Shown: positions 53,570 through 61,911 of the stretch, one piece after another | How the letters are laid out: every line of letters starts with the position of its first letter | How positions within the stretch are numbered: the first letter of the stretch is position 1 | Assembly: GCF_021474405.1 (NCBI RefSeq) | Contig: NZ_JAKEIO010000009.1 | Coordinates: forward strand, 31,290-95,289 | Reading direction: 5' to 3' | From: [Streptosporangium] indianense | GTDB lineage: Bacteria; Actinomycetota; Actinomycetes; Streptomycetales; Streptomycetaceae | Length of the DNA stretch: 64,000 nt | Translations under genes and position numbers: made by a program | The notes under the pieces: generated by a model | What the model was told of the DNA's origin: nothing | What the model saw: only the letters and a program-made list of their open reading frames with translations | Database searches by the model: none

Positions 53570-54630
53570 TGTTCCTCCCGGCTGGAGTCGACTCGCTGGA
53601 CGAACCGGGCCTGGTCGGTGAGGAAGCCGTCGGTGTAGAGCCGGCGGGGGGCGGCGATCGCGGTGATCGTGAGGCGCCAGGCGGAGCTTTCCAGTTCGTG
53701 GTCGACCAGGGAGTGGGTGGCGCCCGGGTAGTGGGTGACGGTCAGGGACGTGGGGGGAAGGATGCTGCGGTAAACGGCTTCGGTGTCGGCGATGTCCACG
53801 TTGATGTCGTGGCCGGCCAGCACCAGCAGCAGCGGCGTGCCTCGTCGCATGGCGGCCAGGTCGGCGGTCGCGTCGGCACGGTAGTTGCGTGCGATGAATC
53901 CCCACCGTGCCGCGGTCATACCGTCCGCGTCACTGATCGCGGCCCGGTACTGCGTGAATGTGGCGCCCCGCTCCAGCAGGCCCAGTACGGTCTCCCGCCT
54001 GCGTAGCGCCGCCTGCTTCTCCTGCTCGCTCGCACCGGCCCGGTCAAGTTCGGCGAGGAGGTTGTAGCGGCCCTGCCGCAGCCAGTTGACCGCCGGGGAG
54101 ACGGCGATGACGAACTGCAACCGGCTGTCGCGGGCGGCGGCTTTGGGCAGGACCCAGCCAGCCTGGCTCGCCCCCCACAGCCCGATGCGGCGGCCGTCGA
54201 TGTCCGGGCGGGTTCGGGCCCAGGCCACTGCGGCCAGCGTCTCGTCGGCCCGGTCGTCCATGCTCTGTTTCAGCCAGTCGCCTTCCGAAGCACCGACACC
54301 GGGCTTGCTGAACGACAACGAGGCGTACCCGGCGCGGGCGAACGATTCCCACAGCGGGCGGTAGAACGTCTCATGGGTGGCGTCGATCGGTCCGTCACCG
54401 TGCACGAACACGACCAGGCCGAATGGCCCCTGACCGTGTTTCGGCAGCGCCAGCACGCCATCGAGCAGCGCCCCGTCGTGCCGCAGCGACACCTTCTCCT
54501 CACGCAGCGAGTAGGTGTTCTGCCACGCCACCACCCCGCCGAGAGAGGCGGCCACGAGCAGCAGTCCCACCGCGCTCCACACCAGCCATCGCCGCCTGCG
54601 CCGCACCGGCGCACCCCCTGTTCGTGACAC
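53566..54630 (-). CDS. Membrane-anchored alpha/beta hydrolase
   Basis: A 354-residue hydrolase. The GTG at 54630 begins SRTGGAPVRRRRRWLVWSAV, followed by one membrane anchor (residues about 15-35). The hydrolase fold shows GLVVFVHGDGPIDATHETFY (oxyanion loop), IGLWGASQAGW (nucleophile Ser in GASQAG), LLVLAGHDINVDI (Asp) and GATHSLVDHE (His). It is probably an extracytoplasmic esterase or peptidase. It is co-transcribed with DUF418 and divergent from a GNAT-PaaX pair; the 105-base gap presumably holds both promoters. Confidence 0.88.
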   Translation of the reverse strand: MSRTGGAPVRRRRRWLVWSAVGLLLVAASLGGVVAWQNTYSLREEKVSLRHDGALLDGVLALPKHGQGPFGLVVFVHGDGPIDATHETFYRPLWESFARAGYASLSFSKPGVGASEGDWLKQSMDDRADETLAAVAWARTRPDIDGRRIGLWGASQAGWVLPKAAARDSRLQFVIAVSPAVNWLRQGRYNLLAELDRAGASEQEKQAALRRRETVLGLLERGATFTQYRAAISDADGMTAARWGFIARNYRADATADLAAMRRGTPLLLVLAGHDINVDIADTEAVYRSILPPTSLTVTHYPGATHSLVDHELESSAWRLTITAIAAPRRLYTDGFLTDQARFVQRVDSSREEQ

Positions 54631-54735
54631 CACAACCACCAAACCGATCGATTGGAAAACGGTCGTAGCGATGATGAACGTACTAGGATCGATAGCGCAA
54701 GGTGGATCGGTGAACGGACATGGGAGGGCCTGGAG

Positions 54736-55365
54736 ATGACCGTGGACGACGGGCTGGTGGTCCAGCGGGGGGTGCCCGGCGGCAGCGAAGGCCGGGTGGC
54801 GGCGCTGTACTGGGAGGCGTTCGGCCGCAAGCTGGCGCCGGCACTGGATCCCCCCGACAAGGGACGCGCGTTCATCGCCGCCCACCTGCAGCCCGACCGG
54901 GGCGTCGTCGCCCTTCACGGCGGGCAGGTGGTCGCCGTGGCCGGCTACCGCCTTGACGGGCGGGCGCTGACAGGCGGCGGTGTCAGGGACGTCCTGTCCG
55001 CCTACGGCCCCCTTCGCGGCTTGCCTAGGCTTGCACTGCTGGCCCTGTTCGAACGCACCCCTGCGCCCGGTGAACTCGTCATGGACGGAATCGCCGTCGA
55101 TGCCGCGCACCGCGGCCGCGGCATCGGCAGCCTGCTTCTGCGCCAGATCGCAGCCGTCGCCGCCGAGTCCGGTTGCCGCCGCGTCCGCCTCGACGTCATC
55201 GACGACAACCCCCGCGCCCGGGCACTGTACGAGCGGCACGGCTTCACAGCCGTACACACCGAGCAGACCCCCTACCTGCGGCGCCTGCTGGGCTTCGGCG
55301 CCGTGACGACCATGCACCGTCCGGTCACCAGGGCGGACCTCACCGCCGCACGGGAGGGCCGATGA
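54736..55365 (+). CDS. GNAT-family N-acetyltransferase
   Basis: A 209-residue acetyltransferase from the ATG at 54736 (GAGGG upstream). Acetyl-CoA motif A: GIAVDAAHRGRGIGSLLLRQ; motif B: LDVIDDNPRARALYERHGFT. The substrate is unknown. Its stop overlaps the PaaX-family gene (ATGA), so the enzyme and regulator are produced together. Confidence 0.88.
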   Translation: MTVDDGLVVQRGVPGGSEGRVAALYWEAFGRKLAPALDPPDKGRAFIAAHLQPDRGVVALHGGQVVAVAGYRLDGRALTGGGVRDVLSAYGPLRGLPRLALLALFERTPAPGELVMDGIAVDAAHRGRGIGSLLLRQIAAVAAESGCRRVRLDVIDDNPRARALYERHGFTAVHTEQTPYLRRLLGFGAVTTMHRPVTRADLTAAREGR

Positions 55366-56267
55366 CGCCCCGCACCCCCGGACCTGAGCAACCCCATGAC
55401 AACAGGCCGGACATCCCCACCCGACTGCTCGTCCACGCCCTGGTACGCGAAGACGCAACCGTCGATGCCGGCGAACTTTACGCCGTCGCGGCACTGCTCG
55501 GCATGAGTGAGACGCAGGTCAGGCTCTGTGTCAAACGCCTGGTCACCGAGGGCCGCTTCACCCAGGACGGCCGCGGCCGCAAGGCCACGCTGCGGGCCGT
55601 GTCCGACGTCACCGGCTCAGTGGCACCCGATGCCGCCTACGTCCGCCACGCCTACCGGCAGGACGCCGGGCTCGCCCCCTGGGACGGCATCTGGCACCTG
55701 TTCGCCTTCGCCATCCCCGAATCCCGCCGCACCGCCCGCGACACCCTGCGCGAGCGCCTCCTCCACCTCGGCGCCGCCCCCGTCCAGAGCGGTCTGTACG
55801 TCACCGCCAACCCGGTCGGCGAACTCGTCGACGCACACGCCCGCCACCTCGGCGTCGCCGACGCGCTCACCCGCATGTCCACCACCGACCTGCGCATCGG
55901 CGACATCACCGACCCGCTCACCCTGGCCGCAACCCTGTGGCCGCTCGACGAGATCGCCGAGCGCCACCAACGCCTGGCCGCCTTCGCCGGATCCTGCCTC
56001 GCCCAGCTCACCGAGAACGATCCTCCGTCCGAAGCCGAGCGGCTCGGCATGGCCGTCGAACTCGCCGCCCACTTCACCACAGCGATGGAGCCCGACCCAC
56101 TGCTGCCACCACAACTCCTCCCCCAACCCTGGCCCGGGACCCACGCCCGCCGCCTGGCAGCCGACTGCTGGCACCACCTGCACCAGACCCCACACACCAG
56201 CGACCACACCCCCCTACGCCTGTTCACCCTCTACGCCGATGCACTGCACCCGGCCGACGACACTTAG
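55362..56267 (+). CDS. PaaX-family transcriptional regulator
   Basis: A 301-residue regulator with a winged-helix N-terminus (IPTRLLVHALVREDATVDAG, LLGMSETQVRLCVKRLVTEG) and the PaaX-like central and C-terminal domains (WDGIWHLFAFAIPESRRTAR, LRERLLHLGAAPVQSGLYVT). ATG at 55362 overlaps the GNAT stop. It likely controls the divergent hydrolase-DUF418 operon or its own. Confidence 0.9.
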   Translation: MTPRTPGPEQPHDNRPDIPTRLLVHALVREDATVDAGELYAVAALLGMSETQVRLCVKRLVTEGRFTQDGRGRKATLRAVSDVTGSVAPDAAYVRHAYRQDAGLAPWDGIWHLFAFAIPESRRTARDTLRERLLHLGAAPVQSGLYVTANPVGELVDAHARHLGVADALTRMSTTDLRIGDITDPLTLAATLWPLDEIAERHQRLAAFAGSCLAQLTENDPPSEAERLGMAVELAAHFTTAMEPDPLLPPQLLPQPWPGTHARRLAADCWHHLHQTPHTSDHTPLRLFTLYADALHPADDT

Positions 56268-56275
56268 GACAACCC

Positions 56276-56640
56276 AGGCGGCGTGGTCAGCGGCCGAGAC
56301 CGGACAACCCGTCCGGACGCTTGCGCCCAGCAAGAGCAGCACGATCACCGCGATGACGGTGCTATTGGTGACCATGAACTGTCGGACGCCCTCGAAAAAC
56401 GTCACGACGCACTGCCCTCCGGCAAGGTGAAAGCCGACGGCACCCGGCACCGTACAGCAGGCGACGAGGACGAAGACGGCGACCGCCACGGCCAGGTCGA
56501 CGTCGCGGGCGCCTGCTTCGACAATCGAGGTGGCGGCCGACGCCGTCAACAAGGTTCTTGAGGTCGCCACCCGACAGCAGCGCCCCGGCGAGCAGCGCCC
56601 GCCCGGCCCTTACCTCCACCAGCGCACCGCCGGCCGCATC
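56276..56640 (-). pseudogene. GAP/Sap-family membrane protein remnant
   Basis: On the minus strand KVRAG-like sequence RAGRALLAGALLSGGDLKNL, then after a frameshift LLTASAATSIVEAGARDVDL, AVFVLVACCTVPGAVGFHLA and NSTVIAVIVLLLLGASV match the C-terminal half of GAP-family (sulfolipid-addressing-like) membrane proteins. The N-terminal segments are missing and the 3' end runs into the PaaX gene. Confidence 0.6.
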
Positions 56641-56647
56641 GGATCCC

Positions 56648-56990
56648 TCACCCGCCCACGCAGTCGCGTCTGCGGAAGCGGACTGCGCGGGTGGTCAGCG
56701 TGCGGGTGTCGGCGTCCGCCACGGTGAACGTCCACAGATCCGCGGCCGGCACGTCCCGCAGCGGGGTGGGATCGTCCTGCCACGCCTCAAGCGGAGTCTT
56801 GCCCCGCAACGGCGCCGGGCGGTGTTCGGTGTTCCACCAGAGCGTCCAGGCCAGCAGCCGGGTGGTGAAGTCCTCAAAGCCCAGCCGCACTGCGTCCTTC
56901 GGACGGGAAGCACGCTTACCGGGGTGCGGCCGGCGGGCGTAGCCGGGCAGCGAGGCCAGGAGCATGCTCTCCCCATGAACGGCCCCGGCT
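56648..56990 (-). pseudogene. TniA/Mu-type transposase C-terminal remnant
   Basis: ESMLLASLPGYARRPHPGKR, LGFEDFTTRLLAWTLWWNTE and LRGKTPLEAWQDDPTPLRDV match the C-terminal beta-barrel and tail of TniA/Mu-type DDE transposases. The DDE catalytic core is absent. Confidence 0.7.
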
Positions 56991-57301
56991 ACCGCCCGAA
57001 CAAACGCCCCAAGAACCCCACCGACGAGCCCGCCAAGCCGTCGGTCAAGTAGACGCCATCGGGCGGCGAGTTCTTCCATGACCATCCACGGGATGGCAAC
57101 CCGTTCGCCGGCACATGCACGGAGGCGCGGAGCAGGTCAGAAGTGTCGCCCTCCGGGGTCTGGTTCCACAAGATGGTGGTGTGTCGTGGATGATCAACGC
57201 CGCTCTCCTGTCAGAACCCACCCCTGAGCCGGGCCGTATACCGAGATCAGTGGGGAGTGTCTGATCCATGGCGGAGCTGCTGAAACAAGGGGACCCGTCT
57301 G
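56991..57301. other. Gap between transposon remnants
   Basis: About 310 bases with no gene. It is flanked by a TniA-type remnant and an IS256 N-terminal remnant; no intact inverted repeat was found. Confidence 0.4.
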
Positions 57302-57442
57302 ATGAGGGAGACCGCCGTGGAGAACGAGCAGGCCGAGCAGGCGGTTGAGGCACCGTCGAGTGCGGCGTCGGACGAGCAGCTCATTGCGATGTTGGTGGAC
57401 CGGGCCCGGAACGAGGGACTGCCGCTCATCCCGCGCTGTTGA
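57302..57442 (+). pseudogene. IS256-type transposase N-terminal fragment
   Basis: The ATG at 57302 gives VENEQAEQAVEAPSSAASDE then QLIAMLVDRARNEGLPL, close to the start of the IS256 transposase at 10646 (VDDQLIDELVGRAQAEGLQL). The frame ends after about 46 codons. Confidence 0.65.
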
Positions 57443-57481
57443 CGGGATTTTGGCGATTGACGATCAGGCCTCGTCTTCGTT

Positions 57482-57520
57482 CCCTGCCCCGCACCGTGAT
57501 GCTCTCGGTGCGGGGCAGGG
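57482..57520. terminator. Strong terminator of toxin-immunity operon
   Basis: CCCTGCCCCGCACCG pairs perfectly with CGGTGCGGGGCAGGG around a nine-base loop. It lies 37 bases past the immunity gene stop. Confidence 0.9.
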
Positions 57521-57556
57521 CGCTTGTGTCTGAGCGTCCGCGGTTGGGCGGCAGGG

Positions 57557-57889
57557 TCACTCGGACGCCATGCGGTCACCCTTGGGGGTGTTCGCGAGCC
57601 AGCAGACGCCGCCCGCGGGCATCCAGTCGACCTGGTCGAGGGCGGTCACGAGCCGGGCGAGGACGGCGTCGGCGTCACCGCTCCAGGGCTCGAACCCGGT
57701 GTCGCCGAGTTCGCCGATGTCCATCAGGCCGTCCCGCATCAGTTCGGTGAGCAGCTCGATGGCCAGGGACCGGAAGTCGCCGCCCGACTGCTTGCTCTCC
57801 TCGCGCGCGAGCCAGATCAGCCGGTCCACCGGGACCCAGTCGTCCAGCCCTTCGAGGAGGAGGTCACGGATGATGGCCTTACTGTCCAT
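57557..57889 (-). CDS. Putative immunity protein
   Basis: A 110-residue acidic soluble protein whose ATG overlaps the toxin stop by 11 bases, the usual place for a polymorphic-toxin immunity gene. It shows KAIIRDLLLEGLDDWVPVDR, LAIELLTELMRDGLMDIGEL and LDQVDWMPAGGVCWLANTPK. The fold suggests a small winged-helix-like domain. Family not recognised; the immunity role is inferred from position, size and acidity. Confidence 0.75.
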   Translation of the reverse strand: MDSKAIIRDLLLEGLDDWVPVDRLIWLAREESKQSGGDFRSLAIELLTELMRDGLMDIGELGDTGFEPWSGDADAVLARLVTALDQVDWMPAGGVCWLANTPKGDRMASE

Positions 57890-59756
57890 CGGGCAGATGC
57901 ACCTTCATTCCTTTGCCGGTGACGGGGAAGATGTCGATCGTCTCACCGCCGGACCGGGACGAGGTACGCCACTGGATGACCGTGCCGTCCGGCAGCTTGT
58001 AGACGTCAGGAATCTTCGGACCGCGGGCCGGCAGACGCTGCGCCCCGGCGGTCCACTTCTCGAAGGCCCGGCGCATCTCCGCGACGCTCGACATCTCCCT
58101 GACGTGTGACTGCTTTCCCTGCGGAAGGCTGTCGAACTCGGACTTCCATACGCCGCACCCGTTCGCGTTGTGGACCAGAAGGGGCGTACCGCCGGCCAGG
58201 ACATGGAAGGTGTGCAGGTCGCCGACCGTGAGGTTGTGGACCGTCAGGCCCTGGGCCGTCCAGGCCCGGACCGCGCTGACCTGCACCCGCGTGCCCGCGC
58301 TCGTGCGCAGCCAGACGCCCGGCTCGAGCTGTCCGGCTGTGGCCCACGCCTGAAGGTCGTCGATCCAGAACGGATGTCCTTCGGTTGCGGTGACCGTGGA
58401 GGCACCGTGATCGGTGCGCACCGTGACGTCGACGAGGCTCTTGTGTCCCTGACCGGTGATCAGGGCGGTGACCGGCTCGGCCTGGGTGCGGCCGCTGTCC
58501 GGGTCTGCGGCCAGGACCTGGTCGCCCACCCGTACCTGTTCGATGGGCCGCTGGGAGCCGTCCGCCATCAGCACCGGGGTGCCGCTGGGGAAGCTGTTGC
58601 AGGTGACGGCCTCCTCGCCCTTGCGGGCCTTTCTGACATCGTCGGCGGTCAGCAGCCGGTCCCCGGCGCGCAGCCAGTGCAGAACGGACAGCCCGCCCAG
58701 GACCCGTTCCTTGGTGCCGAGCTTCTGACCGGTCACCACGTCCTTGCCGACAATCGCCTCGACGACGCCCTTGCCGTCGCCGACGCCCGGCAGCAGGTTA
58801 AGCAGCAGCGACATACGGCGCTGCTGCTCGGCATCGTCCAGCAGCGAGGAGCCGCTGCCCCAGGTGTCCCCGATGTGGGAGAAGTCGAGGTCGAGGCCCG
58901 ACATGTCGCGGAACTTCTCCGCGCCCTTCTTGATGCCGGGTACGTGTTTGTTGGCCTCCTTGACCCCCTGGTTGGCCTGGGCGATACCCTCGTTCATCTC
59001 CTTCATGCCCTTGTTGGCCTTGGAGATGCCCTTGTTGGCCTGGGACAGTCCCTTGTTGACCTCCGCGATGCCCGCGTTCATCTCCCGCAGGCCGCGGTTC
59101 ATCTGGGCGAAGCCCTGGTTCATCTGGTCGAACGCGGCGTTGAGGTCGGCCAGGTCCTTCTCGAAGTCGAAGATCGGTTTCGCATCGGGGTACTTCGGCG
59201 GCGTGTAGTCCGGGAAGTAGTCGCCCAGCGCGACGGTCAGGATCGTGAGCGCCAGCAGCGAGTCGTTCTGGTCCCCCAGCAGGTCATCCGCCCTGGCCAG
59301 GTTGGTGCCGAGTTTGTCCAGGTGCGGCCCGGCGCTCCTGTAGGTCTTGACAGCCTGCTCCAGGAGCTTCAACTGCTGTGCTGGATCAGGGGCGGTGGCG
59401 GGATCCACCAGCTGCAGCGGCCTGAGCGCCCGCAGGGCCTCGACATTCTTGTCGAGCTCCTTGAAGCTCGCTCCGTGATCCTTCATGGCGTCCTGCGAGA
59501 TGAACAGGAACACCCCCACGCCGGCGCCGAGTTTGACGGCCTTCCCGGCGAACTCCTTCAGACATCGGGGCCGTTCGAGCAAGGGCAGGCGGTCGCAGTT
59601 CGCGTACTGCGCCACCTTCCGCACGATCTGCGCCAGCCGCTCCGCACGGCTCTGTTCCGCGGCCGTGGCCTGGCGGGCGGATCCCACTCCCCCGGTGAAA
59701 AAGAGAGCCAGTGCGACGATGAACGTCGCCAGTCTTGATGTGAACTTGTTGTGCAT
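57879..59756 (-). CDS. Secreted coiled-coil/Hint polymorphic toxin
   Basis: A 625-residue exported toxin. The ATG at 59756 has AAGGA four bases upstream and a Sec signal peptide follows (FTSRLATFIVALALFFTGGV, cleavage near residue 33). Residues 210-275 are about nine seven-residue repeats of the type N-K/Q/R-G (MNRGLRE, MNAGIAE, VNKGLSQ, ANKGISK), a long coiled coil. A pretoxin-like LLPGVGDGKGVVEAIVGKDV (321-340) precedes a Hint autoprocessing domain, residues 384-530: C386, TEGHPFW with H461, and a C-terminal VHN. The released toxin is residues 531-625 (VYKLPDGTVIQWRTSSRSGG, ETIDIFP), type not assigned, nuclease-like by its DGT-R-S-SGG-TIDI pattern. An immunity gene overlaps the stop. Confidence 0.88.
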   Translation of the reverse strand: MHNKFTSRLATFIVALALFFTGGVGSARQATAAEQSRAERLAQIVRKVAQYANCDRLPLLERPRCLKEFAGKAVKLGAGVGVFLFISQDAMKDHGASFKELDKNVEALRALRPLQLVDPATAPDPAQQLKLLEQAVKTYRSAGPHLDKLGTNLARADDLLGDQNDSLLALTILTVALGDYFPDYTPPKYPDAKPIFDFEKDLADLNAAFDQMNQGFAQMNRGLREMNAGIAEVNKGLSQANKGISKANKGMKEMNEGIAQANQGVKEANKHVPGIKKGAEKFRDMSGLDLDFSHIGDTWGSGSSLLDDAEQQRRMSLLLNLLPGVGDGKGVVEAIVGKDVVTGQKLGTKERVLGGLSVLHWLRAGDRLLTADDVRKARKGEEAVTCNSFPSGTPVLMADGSQRPIEQVRVGDQVLAADPDSGRTQAEPVTALITGQGHKSLVDVTVRTDHGASTVTATEGHPFWIDDLQAWATAGQLEPGVWLRTSAGTRVQVSAVRAWTAQGLTVHNLTVGDLHTFHVLAGGTPLLVHNANGCGVWKSEFDSLPQGKQSHVREMSSVAEMRRAFEKWTAGAQRLPARGPKIPDVYKLPDGTVIQWRTSSRSGGETIDIFPVTGKGMKVHLPDGQ

Positions 59757-60407
59757 GCATTCCTTGACCGGCCGTCGTCGGCGGTCCACCGACGAGCCGA
59801 TCCTGATTCCCCGGGACAGGTCGGCTGTGTGTCGACTGTCATGTTACTGGCGCGTAGCCAATGGTCAGATGCACCTTACCCCACGCCACGGGATCGTCGG
59901 TCAGCCGTCGTGCAGGGCCCCTTGGAGCGCACTCAGCCAGTCGGTCTGCCGCCCGTAGTCCTCACGGGCCACTGGCCGCTCGCCATCAGCGTCGAGCACG
60001 TAGGCATCGAGGCCATCGAACGGAACACCGTCTTCGAGAGCGGCATGGCCCGGCTCGTCGCCCACGAAGCGACCACGTCCACAGGGTGCTCCACCGGTCG
60101 CGGATGCGAGAGGGTCCTGGAGCCTGCGCTGTACCGCCTCGAAGCCCTTCTCCAAGTCACTCTGGAAGCAGGAGAAGACCGCGGCAACGGCGCACTCTGG
60201 CAACTACCGGGCACCAGCAGCGGCCTGAACACCAGCAGCGTCAGCGTCTATGGCCCCAAGCAATACGGCGTCTCCTCCGCCTCCGGCAACGGTGAAACCC
60301 TCCTCGGCTGAAGCGGAAAAACCCGAAGCCCACTTCGGCCCGCAGAACCGGCTCCAGCGCCGCGGGGTGCCATCATTCTCACCGGCATCCGCACCGGCGA
60401 CGTCCAG
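59757..60407. other. Gap with chimeric DyP-like fragment
   Basis: About 650 bases upstream of the toxin gene. On the minus strand (59901-60203) VFSCFQSDLEKGFEAVQRRL repeats the DyP core seen at 10390-10450, but continues as FVGDEPGHAALEDGVPFDGL and YGRQTDWLSALQGALHDG, unrelated to DyP. On the plus strand SVYGPKQYGVSSASGNGETL may be a remnant. No intact gene is supported. Confidence 0.45.
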
Positions 60408-60803
60408 GTGACCGCCGAGGCACACAACACACAGCACCGGACCACCGACCACGCACCCTGGGACGAAATCGTCGAGGTCAGCGTCCTGTGCGAAACCGGC
60501 CAGTTGCTCGTCGAGTCCCTCGACCTCGGTCCAGCCGAAGGCCTGCCCGACCTTGCCAGTGCCGGCCCCAGCTGGTACCGCATCCGCGTCTACGCACAAG
60601 GCCGCAACACCAACCCCGACGGCACCGACTCCGACCCGATCGAGCGCTACCTGCTGACCGCCTGGCCCGCCACCTCCGCGGCAACAGCCATCCTGAAGAG
60701 CAGCCAACGCATCACAGCAAAGCTCACCCACCACACCAACCAGCCACAGCACAGCCCTCACCCTGCTCCCCCCACTGCACCCCCCGTGATCAAACTGGAG
60801 TGA
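60408..60803 (+). CDS. Hypothetical protein, possibly 5'-truncated
   Basis: A 131-residue soluble protein with good coding character from a GTG at 60408. Motifs: HAPWDEIVEVSVLCETGQLL, AGPSWYRIRVYAQGRNTNPD and DPIERYLLTAWPATSAATAI. The frame is already coding before the GTG (IILTGIRTGDVQVTAEAHN), so the real start may be lost upstream in the rearranged segment. The pattern resembles a conserved actinobacterial family of short beta-sandwich proteins, name unknown. Confidence 0.6.
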   Translation: MTAEAHNTQHRTTDHAPWDEIVEVSVLCETGQLLVESLDLGPAEGLPDLASAGPSWYRIRVYAQGRNTNPDGTDSDPIERYLLTAWPATSAATAILKSSQRITAKLTHHTNQPQHSPHPAPPTAPPVIKLE

Positions 60804-60947
60804 GCCCACCCCAAGCCGAGCAACGCCCACTCCCCCACCACACAGCAAACTGCGCGAGGGGCTGACGTGGGCGTCGATCGGAACAGAGGGCCTGCTTTCA
60901 CGCGGCTGGACAGTCTGTACGAGCCTTCGGTGCGCGGGTGACGGAAG

Positions 60948-61325
60948 TACAAGGTGCGCGAGACCACCGAGGCGATCGTCGGCGCGATCACCGGTTCCCT
61001 GGCAGCGCCCCACACCCTGCTGCTCGGCAGGTACGACGACCATGGCCGCCTGCAGTACACCGGCCGCACCACCACTCTCGCCCAGGCGGCGAGCAGCACG
61101 GTCGCCGGGCTACTCGCTCCCGCCCGGCGCGCTCATCCGTGGACAGGCTGGTCGTTCTCCGCCGGGTGGGGCAGCCAGGAGAAGCTGAACGTCACGCTGG
61201 TGGAACCCGAGCTGGTGGTGGAAGTCGGCGTCGACGTCGCCCGCGACGCCTCCGGCCGATGGCGCCACCCCGCACCCTGGCACCGCGTCCGCCCCGACCT
61301 CTCCCCCGCCGACGTGCCCCGCTGC
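60948..61325 (+). pseudogene. ATP-dependent DNA ligase C-terminal remnant, copy 1
   Basis: KYKVRETTEAIVGAITGSLA, TLLLGRYDDHGRLQYTGRTT, HPWTGWSFSAGWGSQEKLNV and TLVEPELVVEVGVDVARDAS form the OB-fold end of Streptomyces ATP-dependent DNA ligases. The nucleotidyltransferase domain is missing; only RKYKVRE marks its boundary. Confidence 0.75.
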
Positions 61326-61466
61326 CCCGGCACTTGGGCACCGTGCACAGCTGACGGACGAATCTGGTCAGCGTGCACCGTGGTACCGCGAGTGCGGCTG
61401 CTTTTAACGTCCTACCTGATGGTCCGGCCGCCGGCCGGAAGGATCTGTCAGAGAGGCCGTTCACTC

Positions 61467-61874
61467 ATGTTCGCGTCCATCGGTCACAGACGGGCCGCCA
61501 CCCTGGCGGGCTCGTTCCTCGCGCTCGCCGCCACCTGCGTACTGGTGGCATCTCCCGCCGGTGCAGGCGACTATGACGTCTTTGACGCAAAGTCGTGTTG
61601 TAGCAACGGATCGCTCGTCACGTTCACGGCCTACGGCGAGCACCTCTACGTCATGGACGGGTCCCGGGACGACCACGGTGCGGTCGGGCAGTGGCGTTAC
61701 ACCGTCAGCGGCGCCACGATCCACTCGTACTTCAACGGCCGTGGCTACAGCCACCAGGACGACAATGACCTGGACATGGGAGAGAACCTGTCGATCCAGG
61801 TCCGGGGCTGTCTCCAGGACGGCTCCGGCGGCACCCCCTGGAATTGCGGCTCCTGGGTGAACGCCCACACGTGA
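61467..61874 (+). CDS. Small secreted protein
   Basis: A 135-residue exported protein. ATG at 61467 (GAGAGG 12 bases upstream) opens a signal peptide (GHRRAATLAGSFLALAATCV, cleavage after PAGA near residue 33). The mature part (SCCSNGSLVTFTAYGEHLYV, GQWRYTVSGATIHSYFNGRG, GENLSIQVRGCLQD) is beta-rich with four cysteines for two disulfides and looks like a small binding or inhibitor domain. Family not recognised. It sits alone between two ligase remnants. Confidence 0.75.
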   Translation: MFASIGHRRAATLAGSFLALAATCVLVASPAGAGDYDVFDAKSCCSNGSLVTFTAYGEHLYVMDGSRDDHGAVGQWRYTVSGATIHSYFNGRGYSHQDDNDLDMGENLSIQVRGCLQDGSGGTPWNCGSWVNAHT

Positions 61875-61911
61875 GCCTCCCCGGGCGGCCACGGAACGGT
61901 CATGGACTCCG

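Noticed and set aside
53566..55494. 642-codon version of the hydrolase gene
   Set aside because: The extension beyond 54630 is antisense to the GNAT gene; the membrane-anchor start at 54630 fits the family.
58170..59738. 522-codon plus-strand open frame with a leucine/valine repeat
   Set aside because: Antisense image of the toxin coiled coil; the repeat simply mirrors the heptads on the other strand.
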